From assembly GCF_014269395.1 (NCBI RefSeq), contig NZ_JACOGK010000021.1:1-56544 (forward strand): 56,544 nucleotides of DNA. The letters run 5' to 3'. The notes under the pieces are model-generated. The model saw only the letters and a list, made by a program, of their open reading frames with translations, had not been told where the DNA came from and made no database searches. Below are positions 8,020 to 15,859 of the stretch, in pieces; position 1 is the first letter of the stretch; each line of letters opens with the position of its first letter. The translations under genes and the position numbers were made by a program. This DNA comes from Megasphaera hominis. Lineage in GTDB: Bacteria; Bacillota; Negativicutes; Veillonellales; Megasphaeraceae.

Positions 8020-8053
8020 AAGCTATCCTGTGAGAAGGCCCACAGGATAGCTT
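8020..8053 (-). promoter_or_regulatory. Stable leader hairpin of the NlpC/P60 gene
   Basis: A perfect 13-bp inverted repeat AAGCTATCCTGTG/CACAGGATAGCTT with an 8-base loop lies about 35 bases into the predicted transcript. No T run follows on either strand, so it is not a simple terminator. It does not fit the c-di-AMP riboswitch pattern that often precedes wall hydrolases. It may stabilise the mRNA or bind a regulator. Confidence 0.6.
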
Positions 8054-8087
8054 GCTGTTACATGCGTATCATTCAAATCCGTCGTAT

Positions 8088-8117
8088 ATTATACCACAAC
8101 TTCCTTCTATACGTCAA
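8088..8117 (-). promoter_or_regulatory. Promoter of the NlpC/P60 gene
   Basis: On the minus strand the -35 is TTGACG (8112-8117) and the -10 is TATAAT (8088-8093), separated by 18 bases. Confidence 0.8.
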
Positions 8118-8202
8118 AATACCTATATTGCATAGGTTTCATTACTAACATCATTATTTTTGCTTATTTATAAAAACCGTTGTATGCTCTCACAGTACAG
8201 TC

Positions 8203-8240
8203 AAAAAGACGGCCTCTGCCAAGGCAGGGACCGTCTTTTT
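8203..8240 (-). terminator. Terminator of the GntR-controlled catabolic operon
   Basis: AAAAAGACGG pairs with CCGTCTTTTT around an inner CTGCC/GGCAG stem. On the minus strand it provides a stem followed by a T run, 19 bases after the stop of the dehydratase gene. Confidence 0.85.
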
Positions 8241-8259
8241 TTGCTGCAGCATACAGGAA

Positions 8260-9921
8260 TTATTCGTCTTTCAAGATAGCGCCGAAGTTTGCGCTCGTAA
8301 CCATAGCCCGGTAGCGTTTCAGGTAGCCCGTCACCTTTTTCGGTGGCTGCGGTACGACCTGCTGGCGCCGCAGGGCGATTTCTTCCGGCGAAAGGAGGAG
8401 CTCTACTTTATGGTTCGGAATGTCGATGGCAATCTGGTCGCCATCTTTTACATAGGCGATGAGGCCGCCGGCAGCCGCTTCCGGCGACACGTGACCAATG
8501 GAGGCGCTGCGGCTGACACCGGAGAAACGGCCGTCTGTAATGAGGGCACACGTACTATCAAGACCCATACCGGCCAGTGTCGCTGTAGGGCCAAGCATTT
8601 CCCGCATACCCGGACCGCCCTTAGGTCCTTCGTAGCGGACGACGACGACATCGCCGGCCTGGACACGGCCTTCCCGCAGGCCCTGGCTGCACGCTTCTTC
8701 ACTGTCAAAGCACTTGGCCGGCCCCGTATGGACCATCATTTCCGGCAAGACAGCGCCCTTTTTGACGACGGCACCATCAGGAGCCAGGTTGCCATAAAGG
8801 ACGGCCAAGCCGCCAGTCTGGCTATAGGCATGTTCCCGGTCACGAATGACATCGTCATCCCTAATAGCCGCGCGTTCCAGACGCTGGGCCCACGTGCCTT
8901 CAACGGTCCGGGCCATCGTATCGATGAGGCCCATTTCGTCCAGCCGTTTCATGACGGCACTGAGACCGCCGGCATTGTTGAGGTCGACGAGGAAGTGATG
9001 GCCTGCCGGATTAAGCTTGACAATGTGCGGCACAGCTTCGCTGATATCGTTGACGTGATTGAGGTCAAAGGCCAAGCCTGCTTCATGGGCAATCGCCGGC
9101 AAGTGGAGCATCGTATTGGTCGAGCAGCCCAGGGCCATATCGGCAGCCAGGCCGTTGCGGATAGACGCAGCCGTAACAATCTGCCGCGGCAGCACCTGGT
9201 CGCGTACGAGATCCATGATTTTCATGCCGGCGTGCTTAGCCAGGATGATGCGCTGGCTGTCGACAGCGGGAATCGTACCGTTGCCCGGCAGGCCCAGGCC
9301 GAGGATTTCCGTCATACAGTTCATGGAGTTGGCCGTAAACATACCGGCACAGCTGCCACAGCCGGGACAGGAGTGTTCTACAATGTCGGCCGCTTCGCTT
9401 TCGCTCAGCTTGCCCGTGCGGACCGCACCGGGAGCTTCAAAGGCGTCCGTCAGGGCGACGGTCTTGCCGTTGGCCCGGCCGGGCAGCATCGGGCCGCCGA
9501 TGCAGAAAATAGACGGAATATTGACGCGCAGGGCTGCCATGAGCATGCCCGGCACGATTTTATCACAGTTCGGAATGAAGACCAGGCCATCAAAGGGATG
9601 GGCATTGGCCATAATTTCTACGGAGTCGGCAATGTGTTCCCGGCTGGGCAGGGAATAAAACATGCCTTCATGGTTCATGGCAATGCCATCACAGACACCG
9701 ATGGACGGAAATTCAATAGGCGTACCGCCGGCCAGGCGGATGCCGGCCTTCACGGCTTCGGCAATGCGGTCCAGGTGCATATGGCCCGGAATAATTTCAT
9801 TTTTGGCGCAGACCACGCCGATGAGGGGCCGGTCCAATTCTTCCTGCGTCAGGCCCAAAGCCCGGAACAGGGCCCGATGGGGAATACGGTCGACACCGCT
9901 CTTCATCAAATCACTTCGCAT
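8260..9921 (-). CDS. ilvD: Dihydroxy-acid dehydratase family protein (IlvD/Edd)
   Basis: Iron-sulfur dehydratase that converts a 2,3-dihydroxy acid to a 2-keto acid. The sequence (553 residues, normal length) follows the clostridial IlvD pattern: [11 protein letters not shown] and [18 protein letters not shown] supply cluster cysteines, and [14 protein letters not shown] and DGRFSG are conserved. By sequence it looks like a true IlvD. By position it is the last gene of a catabolic operon with a beta-keto acid cleavage enzyme and no other ilv gene, so it may be a paralogue acting on another hydroxy acid. It starts 12 bases after the dehydrogenase stop with AGGAGG upstream. The family is certain; the substrate is open. 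Confidence 0.9.
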   Translation of the reverse strand: MRSDLMKSGVDRIPHRALFRALGLTQEELDRPLIGVVCAKNEIIPGHMHLDRIAEAVKAGIRLAGGTPIEFPSIGVCDGIAMNHEGMFYSLPSREHIADSVEIMANAHPFDGLVFIPNCDKIVPGMLMAALRVNIPSIFCIGGPMLPGRANGKTVALTDAFEAPGAVRTGKLSESEAADIVEHSCPGCGSCAGMFTANSMNCMTEILGLGLPGNGTIPAVDSQRIILAKHAGMKIMDLVRDQVLPRQIVTAASIRNGLAADMALGCSTNTMLHLPAIAHEAGLAFDLNHVNDISEAVPHIVKLNPAGHHFLVDLNNAGGLSAVMKRLDEMGLIDTMARTVEGTWAQRLERAAIRDDDVIRDREHAYSQTGGLAVLYGNLAPDGAVVKKGAVLPEMMVHTGPAKCFDSEEACSQGLREGRVQAGDVVVVRYEGPKGGPGMREMLGPTATLAGMGLDSTCALITDGRFSGVSRSASIGHVSPEAAAGGLIAYVKDGDQIAIDIPNHKVELLLSPEEIALRRQQVVPQPPKKVTGYLKRYRAMVTSANFGAILKDE

Positions 9922-9933
9922 ACGACATACCTC

Positions 9934-10866
9934 CTATTTGTACAGGCATTTGGCCAGTTTGATAAACAATTCATCCCGTTCTTTAATGGCTTCGTCCGCC
10001 TTATCACCGGAATAATCGTAGTAGCCCTGGCCGCTCTTTACTCCCAATTTACCATCTTCCACGAGGCTGTGCAAATAAGAATTTCCTTCCTTACTATTAT
10101 CGAGGTCAGCAAAGAGATACTGGGAAATATGATCGAACGTATCGAGTCCGCCCAGGTCGGCAATGCGGAAAGGTCCCAGCGCTGCCAGGCGCAGGCCCAT
10201 GCCGTATTTCATGACGTCGTCAATATCCTCTACCGTGGCGGCACCGGAATCGACGATGTGCATGGCTTCCCGCAGGATGGCAAACTGCAGACGGTTGATG
10301 ATAAAGCCGTTGATATCCTTGACGCAGACCGGATTCTTGCCTAAGCCCCGGACGAGGTCTTTCATGCGCGTTACCGTTTCTGCTGCTGTATCCGCGCCGA
10401 TGATCAGTTCAGCCAATGGCAGGAGGTGCGGCGGATTAAGCCAGTGCTGGCCCATAAAGCGGTCCTTGTGGTCCATCTTGGCGGCAATGTCCGAAATGTG
10501 CAGGCCCGACGTATTCGTAGCCAAGAGGCAGTGCGCGTTGGCCAAGCGGGATACCTTTTCCCAGAAGCCCTGTTTGATTTCCAGTTTTTCTACAATAGAT
10601 TCCAAGATGATATCCACATCGGCTGCGGCAAAGCAGGCATCGTCACAGCTGAAGCTGATCCGCTGTACCAGGGCTGCCGAGTCGTCTGCCGTGATCAGAC
10701 CGGCCTTGACCAGCGTTTCCTGATTGAGGGCGATGAGATGCTTGCCCCGGTCCAAAAACTTCTCAGCCAAATCATACAATACTACGTCATAGCCTGCTTC
10801 TGCATATACCTGGGCCAACGAGGCTCCCATTACGCCGGCACCGGCAACGATTGCTTTTTTTGTCAT
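9934..10866 (-). CDS. 3-hydroxyacyl-CoA dehydrogenase family enzyme (possible hydroxy-acid 3-dehydrogenase)
   Basis: NAD-dependent oxidation of a 3-hydroxy group. It has 310 residues. The Rossmann motif GAGVMGASLAQ is at residues 9-19, followed by the acidic residue after VVLYD. The catalytic His lies in GQHWLNPPH (HxxNP) near residue 143, and the helical C-terminal domain begins at GFIINRLQ. The same fold and size include 3-hydroxybutyryl-CoA dehydrogenase, L-carnitine dehydrogenase and L-gulonate 3-dehydrogenase. The BKACE gene immediately upstream in the operon consumes beta-keto acids, so this enzyme probably makes the keto acid from the matching 3-hydroxy acid. The substrate is not determined by sequence alone. 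Confidence 0.85.
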   Translation of the reverse strand: MTKKAIVAGAGVMGASLAQVYAEAGYDVVLYDLAEKFLDRGKHLIALNQETLVKAGLITADDSAALVQRISFSCDDACFAAADVDIILESIVEKLEIKQGFWEKVSRLANAHCLLATNTSGLHISDIAAKMDHKDRFMGQHWLNPPHLLPLAELIIGADTAAETVTRMKDLVRGLGKNPVCVKDINGFIINRLQFAILREAMHIVDSGAATVEDIDDVMKYGMGLRLAALGPFRIADLGGLDTFDHISQYLFADLDNSKEGNSYLHSLVEDGKLGVKSGQGYYDYSGDKADEAIKERDELFIKLAKCLYK

Positions 10867-10903
10867 TGTATCCTGTCTCCTTTGCTGACTCTAGTTGCTG
10901 CGT

Positions 10904-11842
10904 TTAGAAATTTACCTTATCTTTGCCCTTCGTGTGCAGGATTTCCCGTGCTTCGTCAGGTGTCGCAATTTCATAATCGAGATCGTGAAGGATCTTGATG
11001 ACCTTTTCTACCTGCTGGGCATTGCTGACGGCCAATTCGCCGTTCGGTTTGATATAGAGGCTGTCTTCCAGGCCTACGCGCATGTTGCCGCCCATGATGA
11101 CCGACAGGGTTTCGAAGCGGTACGCCCGGCGGCCGCCGGCTACCATGGAGAAATTAGCCTGGTCGCCGTAATCGGCTTTGATGTGGTTGACGAAATAGAG
11201 GAGGTTTTCTTCCTTCATAGGAATGCCGCCCATAATGCCCGGCACAAACTGGAAGTACAGCGGTGTCTGTACATAGCCCTGCTTGTAGAGCGTATGAATG
11301 TTATTCAGCTGCCCTAAGTCGAAGACTTCAAATTCCGGCACCGTACCGGCATCGTGCATGATCTGGAAGCACTTTTTCATATCGGCAAAGGTGTTCTGAA
11401 AGACGTTTTTTTCCGAATTCTGGAGGAAAGGCACTTCCCAATCGTACTTGGCCTTGCCTTCAATATTCTTAACGAGACCGGACAGATTGAAGTTGATGGA
11501 ACCACTGTTGAAGGAAGCGATTTCCGGCTTGAAGACGGGAATCGTAGCCAGCCGTTCTTCAACGCTCATGCCGATGGCGCCGCCCGTAGAAATACCGATG
11601 ATGACGTCCGTATTGGCATGGATACGGCTCAGGATGGCGCCGTACGTATCGATATCCGACGTCGGTTTGCCATTGTCCTCCCGGGCGTGTACGTGAACCA
11701 TAGAAGCACCGGCGTTGGCCGCATCAATAGCAGCCTGGGAAATCCCTGCGACGCCACAGGGCAGGTACGGCGACATAGTCGGCGTATGGATGGCTCCGGT
11801 AACAGCTGCTGTGACAATGATTTTTCTTTCTTTTTTACTCAT
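10904..11842 (-). CDS. Beta-keto acid cleavage enzyme (BKACE, DUF849)
   Basis: Members condense a beta-keto acid with acetyl-CoA and cleave it to acetoacetate and a shortened acyl-CoA; known cases include 3-keto-5-aminohexanoate (Kce) and 3-dehydrocarnitine. The 312-residue TIM-barrel begins with IIVTAAVTGAIHTPTMSP, has the metal-binding HVHARE (HxH) near residue 50, ISTGGA, and FEVFDLGQ with conserved acidic residues. It is bracketed by a 3-hydroxy dehydrogenase downstream and a UlaG-like hydrolase upstream. The family is clear; the substrate is not, because the residues that determine specificity cannot be read without alignment. Confidence 0.92.
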   Translation of the reverse strand: MSKKERKIIVTAAVTGAIHTPTMSPYLPCGVAGISQAAIDAANAGASMVHVHAREDNGKPTSDIDTYGAILSRIHANTDVIIGISTGGAIGMSVEERLATIPVFKPEIASFNSGSINFNLSGLVKNIEGKAKYDWEVPFLQNSEKNVFQNTFADMKKCFQIMHDAGTVPEFEVFDLGQLNNIHTLYKQGYVQTPLYFQFVPGIMGGIPMKEENLLYFVNHIKADYGDQANFSMVAGGRRAYRFETLSVIMGGNMRVGLEDSLYIKPNGELAVSNAQQVEKVIKILHDLDYEIATPDEAREILHTKGKDKVNF

Positions 11843-11875
11843 ACTCTATCCATCTCCATTTATGCAATACAAAAA

Positions 11876-12997
11876 TTATTCTTTATTTTTCAGCATTTCA
11901 CTGACAGCCTGATGCTGCTGCTGAATGCGTTTGTATACTTCGCCCCGTTCGAAATGATAATCTTCACTGCCATCGGGATAGGCATAGCGGGTAATGTTCT
12001 TATCCTGCGGATAGACATAGCGGCCGCCGCAGCCCATGATGGTAATGTGCGTATCCGGGCACACGTCTTTGGCCAGGTATTCCAGTTCACGCGGCAGCAC
12101 GGACGGATCACCGGCGCAGTTGGCCCAGTTATCGTAATGGTCGGGAATAAAGACCTTCGTCTTCAGGGCTTTGCTGACGCGGACGCAGTCATAGGGAGTC
12201 ATCTTATCCGTTGCCCCCGGTGCGTTGAAGCCCATATCGGCAATGGCTACGTCGATATCATAATCGTTGCCGATCTGCGTGTAGCCATCGTTGAACCACG
12301 TATCACCCATGAAGAGGATGTTGCCGGCGCTCGTACGGAAGAGGAAGCTGACGCAGGCCATTTCGTAGGGCAGTATATCCGGACCGTCCGTCGTGCGGAT
12401 GGCCGTGTCATCGTAGCACATGAGGAATTCGACCGTTGCCCCTTTCAGAACGACGCTTTCGCCGACGCGGGCCAGGTGGATGCGGTCATCCGGTACTTCA
12501 AAGCCCTTCAGCTTCTTGCAGGCCATGTAGGGCGCATAGAATTTGGCATCCGTCGTTTTGAGGGCTGCTTTGACGGCATACAAATCGCAATGGTCCTGAT
12601 GCATGTGCGTAATGAAAGCGCCGTCCAGGCCCTTGAACTGCCACGGATCGATGACCTGCGGATTGAGGCGCAGCCAGTTGATGGATTTGGCGCCGGCCTG
12701 CTTGCAAACGCCGCAGTTGCCGACGGCTTCCGTGTAGAGGGACGGGCCGCAGTACTGATCGATCCAGTAAATACCGCCTTCGTCGGTCTTCAAGACCCAG
12801 CTCGGGCCGCCGCACCACCAAAGGCCGACCTGGCCCTGCGGTACCTTATAGGTCGCTATTTCCTGATTCAGGAAGGTACCCCATTCGGGATAACAATCTT
12901 CCAGCCACTGCTGCCGGTCAATGTCCTGATTGGCCGTTACATACGTACCGGAAATGATACCTCTGCCATCGTACTTAGGAATAGTCTGTTCTGCCAT
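11876..12997 (-). CDS. UlaG-like metallo-beta-lactamase fold hydrolase (possible lactonase)
   Basis: Relative of L-ascorbate-6-phosphate lactonase UlaG: 373 residues with matching landmarks in order (WLEDCYPEWGTFLNQEI, LWWCGGPSWVLK, THMHQDHCDLY, FMGDTWF, DKMTPYDCVRVSKAL and FIPDHYDNW). The metal motif is HxHxDH. It is the first gene of a four-gene run (UlaG-like, BKACE, dehydrogenase, dehydratase) whose promoter overlaps a perfect TTGTCTGACAA palindrome. No other ula gene is present, so ascorbate phosphate is unlikely; opening a sugar-acid lactone or hydrolysing a related ester is plausible. RBS AAAGGGG precedes the ATG. Confidence 0.82.
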   Translation of the reverse strand: MAEQTIPKYDGRGIISGTYVTANQDIDRQQWLEDCYPEWGTFLNQEIATYKVPQGQVGLWWCGGPSWVLKTDEGGIYWIDQYCGPSLYTEAVGNCGVCKQAGAKSINWLRLNPQVIDPWQFKGLDGAFITHMHQDHCDLYAVKAALKTTDAKFYAPYMACKKLKGFEVPDDRIHLARVGESVVLKGATVEFLMCYDDTAIRTTDGPDILPYEMACVSFLFRTSAGNILFMGDTWFNDGYTQIGNDYDIDVAIADMGFNAPGATDKMTPYDCVRVSKALKTKVFIPDHYDNWANCAGDPSVLPRELEYLAKDVCPDTHITIMGCGGRYVYPQDKNITRYAYPDGSEDYHFERGEVYKRIQQQHQAVSEMLKNKE

Positions 12998-13030
12998 GAT
13001 GAAAAACCCCTTTCGTATACTAAATATTGT

Positions 13031-13059
13031 ATGATATTCTATTGTACGTTGTCTGACAA
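13031..13059 (-). promoter_or_regulatory. Promoter and GntR operator of the UlaG-like/BKACE/dehydrogenase/dehydratase operon
   Basis: The perfect palindrome TTGTCTGACAA (13049-13059) supplies the -35 hexamer TTGTCA on the minus strand; 17 bases later is the -10 TATCAT (13031-13036). A repressor bound here would block the polymerase. The palindrome TTGTC-N-GACAA has the form expected of FadR-type GntR operators, and the regulator gene is 1.4 kb away. Confidence 0.78.
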
Positions 13060-13083
13060 TATATGGTAAAAAAATTAGAAGCC

Positions 13084-14319
13084 TTAGTCTGCCAGCGTAT
13101 CCTGTGAAGCTGCAACAGGCACGGGTTCTGTCCCCTCATAGGTTTCCGGCATAAATTTCAGAATAATCCCACAAATGGCGAAGAGAATGGCCGTAATGCC
13201 AATGTCTACTTCGAGGCCATAAACCTGACCAAGCATGCCGACGGTCATCGGCGCCAGGACAGAACCGAAGCGGCCCATGTTGAAGCAGAAGCCACCGGCC
13301 AAGGCGCGGATGTTTTCCGGGAACAATTCCGAGAAGTACGCGCCGACGACGCCAAACGGTCCGGACATGGCAAAGCCGACGACAGAGCCCCACCAGAAGA
13401 GGAAGGTGCCATGCTGGACAAAAACGTAGATGGGAATGGCAATGACGCATAAGACGAGGGAAATGGCAATGGATTTCTTGCGGCCGATCTTATCACCCAG
13501 GAAGCCAAAAACCTGATAGCCGATGAACATGCCTACATACATGACGATAGAGAAATTAGCCATCATGACCAGGCTCAGGCCCCGTTCCTTGATGAGGAAG
13601 GTGGGAATCCACGTAGCAGCCCCCCAGAACGCGCCGAGGCTGAAGAATACCAGGGCCGTACCCATGATAACGCGGTGCAGCGTTTCCCCGACGAAACTGT
13701 TGAAGATGCTGACATGTTCTTTCTTGGCTGCCTTCTGTACGCTATCGGCCGGAACAGCAAAATACGTATAGAGGGCAATGGGCAATGACAGCATGCCCAA
13801 GAGGAACAGGATGCGCCAGTCAATGGCCAGGAAAATGCGGCCGGCAAAGGAGGCAAAGACAAAGGCTACAGAAAACATACTCAAGACGAGAGATGTAATC
13901 CGGCTCTGGTAGGCCGGTGCCCAATGCTCCATGACCAGGGCGACACACGGTCCCCAGACACCGCCAATGGCAATCCCCGTAAAGAAACGCAGGATCATCC
14001 AGTGGGCCCAGGAATCGACGAAGATGACGATGCCTGTACCGAGGCCAAAGGCGATGAGGCTGACGATGAGGGCGAAACGGCGGCCCCTGTTTTCCGCAAC
14101 GGTCCCCAGGATAATGCTGCCCAGCGCCGCGCCGATCATGGTAATAGAAACGAGCAGCCCTCCCTGGGTATAGGAAATATTAAGTACTCCGATCAGAACA
14201 GGCATAGAAATGGCAAGGATGACATTGTCATAATTGTCAAGGATATATGCCAAAAAGGTGGAAATGAAGACAGGCCAGCGGTATTTTGTACCCTTGCTGT
14301 CCATCGGATACGAATTCAA
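13084..14319 (-). CDS. MFS transporter of the catabolic cluster (organic acid/proton symporter type)
   Basis: A 12-helix major facilitator of the aromatic/organic acid symporter kind, importing the substrate of the cluster by inference. Visible are the loop 2 motif GTVAENRGRR, the loop 8 repeat GFLGDKIGRKKS and an R-rich PAYQSRITS segment after helix 4. A TTG start at 14319 (LNSYPMDSKG...) is chosen because AAGGGAG precedes it at normal distance; the longer frame to 14346 has no ribosome site, and ATG 14304 is an alternative. Length about 411 residues is normal. Its own promoter and an operator just downstream of the -10 (14390-14443) place it under the neighbouring GntR regulator. Confidence 0.88.
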   Translation of the reverse strand: MNSYPMDSKGTKYRWPVFISTFLAYILDNYDNVILAISMPVLIGVLNISYTQGGLLVSITMIGAALGSIILGTVAENRGRRFALIVSLIAFGLGTGIVIFVDSWAHWMILRFFTGIAIGGVWGPCVALVMEHWAPAYQSRITSLVLSMFSVAFVFASFAGRIFLAIDWRILFLLGMLSLPIALYTYFAVPADSVQKAAKKEHVSIFNSFVGETLHRVIMGTALVFFSLGAFWGAATWIPTFLIKERGLSLVMMANFSIVMYVGMFIGYQVFGFLGDKIGRKKSIAISLVLCVIAIPIYVFVQHGTFLFWWGSVVGFAMSGPFGVVGAYFSELFPENIRALAGGFCFNMGRFGSVLAPMTVGMLGQVYGLEVDIGITAILFAICGIILKFMPETYEGTEPVPVAASQDTLAD

Positions 14320-14389
14320 GATACTCTCTCCCTTCTTACTGTACAAACGACATATTTCGTTACATCCTTCACTTTTCTTTAGTTACACC

Positions 14390-14443
14390 TTGTCTGACAA
14401 CGTTTTATGATGTAATTGTAGCAGGAGAATCGCCCTTTGTCAA
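14390..14443 (-). promoter_or_regulatory. Promoter and GntR operator of the MFS transporter gene
   Basis: On the minus strand TTGACA (14438-14443), a 17-base spacer and TACAAT (14415-14420) form a near-consensus promoter. The perfect palindrome TTGTCTGACAA lies at 14390-14400, at about +8 to +18, where a bound protein would block transcription. The same 11 bases recur at 13049-13059. Confidence 0.85.
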
Positions 14444-14454
14444 TCCAAAAAGGC

Positions 14455-14483
14455 AAAAAAAAATCGCCCCGTCCTGGGGCGAT
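14455..14483 (-). terminator. Terminator of gntR
   Basis: Stem ATCGCCCC/GGGGCGAT (14463-14470, 14476-14483) with a 5-base loop is followed on the minus strand by a T run. It separates gntR from the transporter promoter. Confidence 0.9.
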
Positions 14484-14498
14484 CATCAGCAGTCGTAC

Positions 14499-15215
14499 TT
14501 ACACGGGCGCTGTGACAAAGCGGATATGGGTTTTCATGGCCGCTTCGGCAGCCTCGCGGTCATGGTCTTCAATTGCTGTAATGATGGCTTCGTGCTGGCC
14601 ATGCATATCCCTGAAGATCTGCCGGTTATTTTTTGCGGCATGGAGGAAATTGCGGCGTACGCCTTCATCCCAGGCCAGGGTCATGATGAGCATGGTCGAG
14701 GCGATGAGCTTATTGCCGGAAAGCTTGCTGATCTGGCGGTGAAATTCTGCATCACCTGCAGCTACCTGTAGCATATCGCCCAGCTCGTAGAGGGCCTGGA
14801 TGCGTTCGCTAATGGCGCGCAGGTTTTCAATGTCCGCAGGGGTTGCCTTTTGTGCTGCCAAGGCGGCGCATTTCACTTCCATCATTTCGCGAAATTCATT
14901 GAAATCAGACGTACTGGCCGCGGCAAAGGCTTCTTTCATGGGTGTAGCGCTCAGAATATCGAGCTTGCTGTTGACGAAGGTGCCCCGCTTGGAGCGCGTC
15001 ACATAGCCGGATAATTCCAAAGCCTTATAGGCTTCGCGGATAGTACTGCGGCCAACGTGCAATTGTTCACAAAGAACGGCTTCGTTAGGAAATACATACC
15101 CTTCGGGAAGTTTCCCGGACATAATCATCTGGCTGATCCTGTTGAAGAGGCGGTCAGACATATTCTGCGCCGGCTGAACGTTCAGGGCGCTCCAATCAAA
15201 ATTTGTTTCTTCCAT
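14499..15215 (-). CDS. GntR/FadR-family transcriptional regulator
   Basis: A 238-residue repressor-type regulator. The N-terminal winged helix (residues about 19-85) contains GYVFPNEAVLCEQLHVGRST and IREAYKALELSGYV, the GntR signature. The C-terminal all-helical FCD domain begins near residue 95 and includes FNEFREMMEVK and DAEFHRQISKLSG with the metal/effector-binding Asp and His pattern. Three promoters in the next 2.2 kb carry TTGTC-N-GACAA palindromes, one imperfect site being its own. It is therefore the likely controller of the transporter and the enzyme operon and probably autoregulated. The effector should be the pathway substrate or an intermediate, which is inferred. Confidence 0.92.
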   Translation of the reverse strand: MEETNFDWSALNVQPAQNMSDRLFNRISQMIMSGKLPEGYVFPNEAVLCEQLHVGRSTIREAYKALELSGYVTRSKRGTFVNSKLDILSATPMKEAFAAASTSDFNEFREMMEVKCAALAAQKATPADIENLRAISERIQALYELGDMLQVAAGDAEFHRQISKLSGNKLIASTMLIMTLAWDEGVRRNFLHAAKNNRQIFRDMHGQHEAIITAIEDHDREAAEAAMKTHIRFVTAPV

Positions 15216-15254
15216 TGTATCTCCTCACTCATCGATTTGACTCTATATGCTATC

Positions 15255-15297
15255 TTGTCTTACATGAGATTATACGCAAAACCAACGCTGCTGTAAA
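15255..15297 (-). promoter_or_regulatory. gntR promoter with imperfect autoregulatory operator
   Basis: Minus-strand -35 TTTACA (15292-15297), 17-base spacer, -10 TATAAT (15269-15274). Immediately downstream lies ATGTAAGACAA (15255-15265 on the plus strand TTGTCTTACAT), which matches 9 of 11 positions of the operator seen at the other two promoters and holds the same place relative to the -10 as in the transporter promoter. Confidence 0.7.
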
Positions 15298-15305
15298 CAG
15301 CAGCG
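15286..15305 (-). terminator. Hairpin downstream of ogt
   Basis: Perfect palindrome CGCTGCTG-TAAA-CAGCAGCG, 7 bases after the ogt stop, followed on the minus strand by TTGGTTTTG. The T run is short, so termination may be partial. The loop overlaps the -35 of gntR. Confidence 0.6.
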
Positions 15306-15312
15306 TCTGATT

Positions 15313-15849
15313 TTACAGTGCCGTCCCCCGCTTAGGCACGAAAAAGCGGTCCGTATCGACACCTTCGTGCCGGAGGAGGTAGATTTTCTTGGCGAGGCCG
15401 CCGGCATAGCCTGTGAGGCTGCCGCTCTTACCGACGACGCGGTGACAGGGCACGATAATCGTAATGGGGTTATGGCCTACAGCACCGCCGACGGCGTGGG
15501 GATTTTCTTTCTTCCCCGTTTTTTCCGAAAGGGCCGCAGCCAGGTCGCCATAGGTCACAGTCGTACCGTAGGGGACGCGGCAAAGAATGTCCCAAACGGC
15601 CTTACGAAAGGGCGTGCCCGCTGGCGCCAGGGGCAGCTCCAACGGGTCCGGCCGGGCACCGGCAAAATAGCGGTCCAGCCAGTCCGCAGCCGCCACAAGG
15701 ACCGGCAGATCCGGTTTTTCTTCCCACTGCGCGCCGAGGGTGGCCTTTTCATATTTTTGTCCGGCTATCCAGAGGCCCGTCAGGCCTGTACCATTGCTGG
15801 CCAGGAGAACCGGGCCGATAGGCGTCGTATACGTGCGTGTATATTCCAT
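15313..15849 (-). CDS. ogt: Methylated-DNA-protein-cysteine methyltransferase
   Basis: Suicide enzyme that moves the methyl group from O6-methylguanine to its own cysteine. The 178-residue protein has the active-site motif VPCHRVVG, the Asn-hinge GHNPITII and a helix-turn-helix segment (VPYGTTVTYGDLA). Start ATG 15849 has AAGGAGG six bases upstream; the longer frame runs into the preceding gene. It is the last gene of a tight run (thioesterase, cobT, RelB-like, ogt) with gaps or overlaps of no more than about 11 bases. Confidence 0.95.
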   Translation of the reverse strand: MEYTRTYTTPIGPVLLASNGTGLTGLWIAGQKYEKATLGAQWEEKPDLPVLVAAADWLDRYFAGARPDPLELPLAPAGTPFRKAVWDILCRVPYGTTVTYGDLAAALSEKTGKKENPHAVGGAVGHNPITIIVPCHRVVGKSGSLTGYAGGLAKKIYLLRHEGVDTDRFFVPKRGTAL

Positions 15850-15859
15850 ATGTGCCTCC

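Larger units (their letters stand above)
7925..8259. other. Intergenic stretch: NlpC/P60 leader and promoter, ilvD terminator
   Basis: No gene is visible in these 335 bases. From left to right they hold the ribosome site and long leader of the NlpC/P60 gene, a leader hairpin (8020-8053), a sigma-70 type promoter (8088-8117), an AT-rich spacer and the terminator of the dehydratase gene (8203-8240). Confidence 0.8.

Noticed and set aside
7925..8093. c-di-AMP riboswitch upstream of the NlpC/P60 gene
   Set aside because: The expected conserved segments and double three-way fold could not be found; only one strong hairpin is present.
8203..8240. Regulatory role for the AAAAAGACGG hairpin upstream of the NlpC/P60 promoter
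   Set aside because: Its place 19 bases after the dehydratase stop, with a T run in that direction, is fully explained by termination.
8410..10344. A 644-codon open frame on the plus strand opposite the dehydratase and dehydrogenase genes
   Set aside because: It is the antisense shadow of two well-matched genes; long antisense frames arise from the strong third-position bias. It has no ribosome site and no recognisable domain.
11354..13069. A 571-codon open frame opposite the BKACE and UlaG-like genes
   Set aside because: Same cause: shadow of real genes, with no family features.
15286..15305. CGCTGCTG palindrome as a second operator in front of gntR
   Set aside because: It is a hairpin just after the ogt stop and does not resemble the TTGTC-N-GACAA motif; best read as a terminator overlapping the -35.
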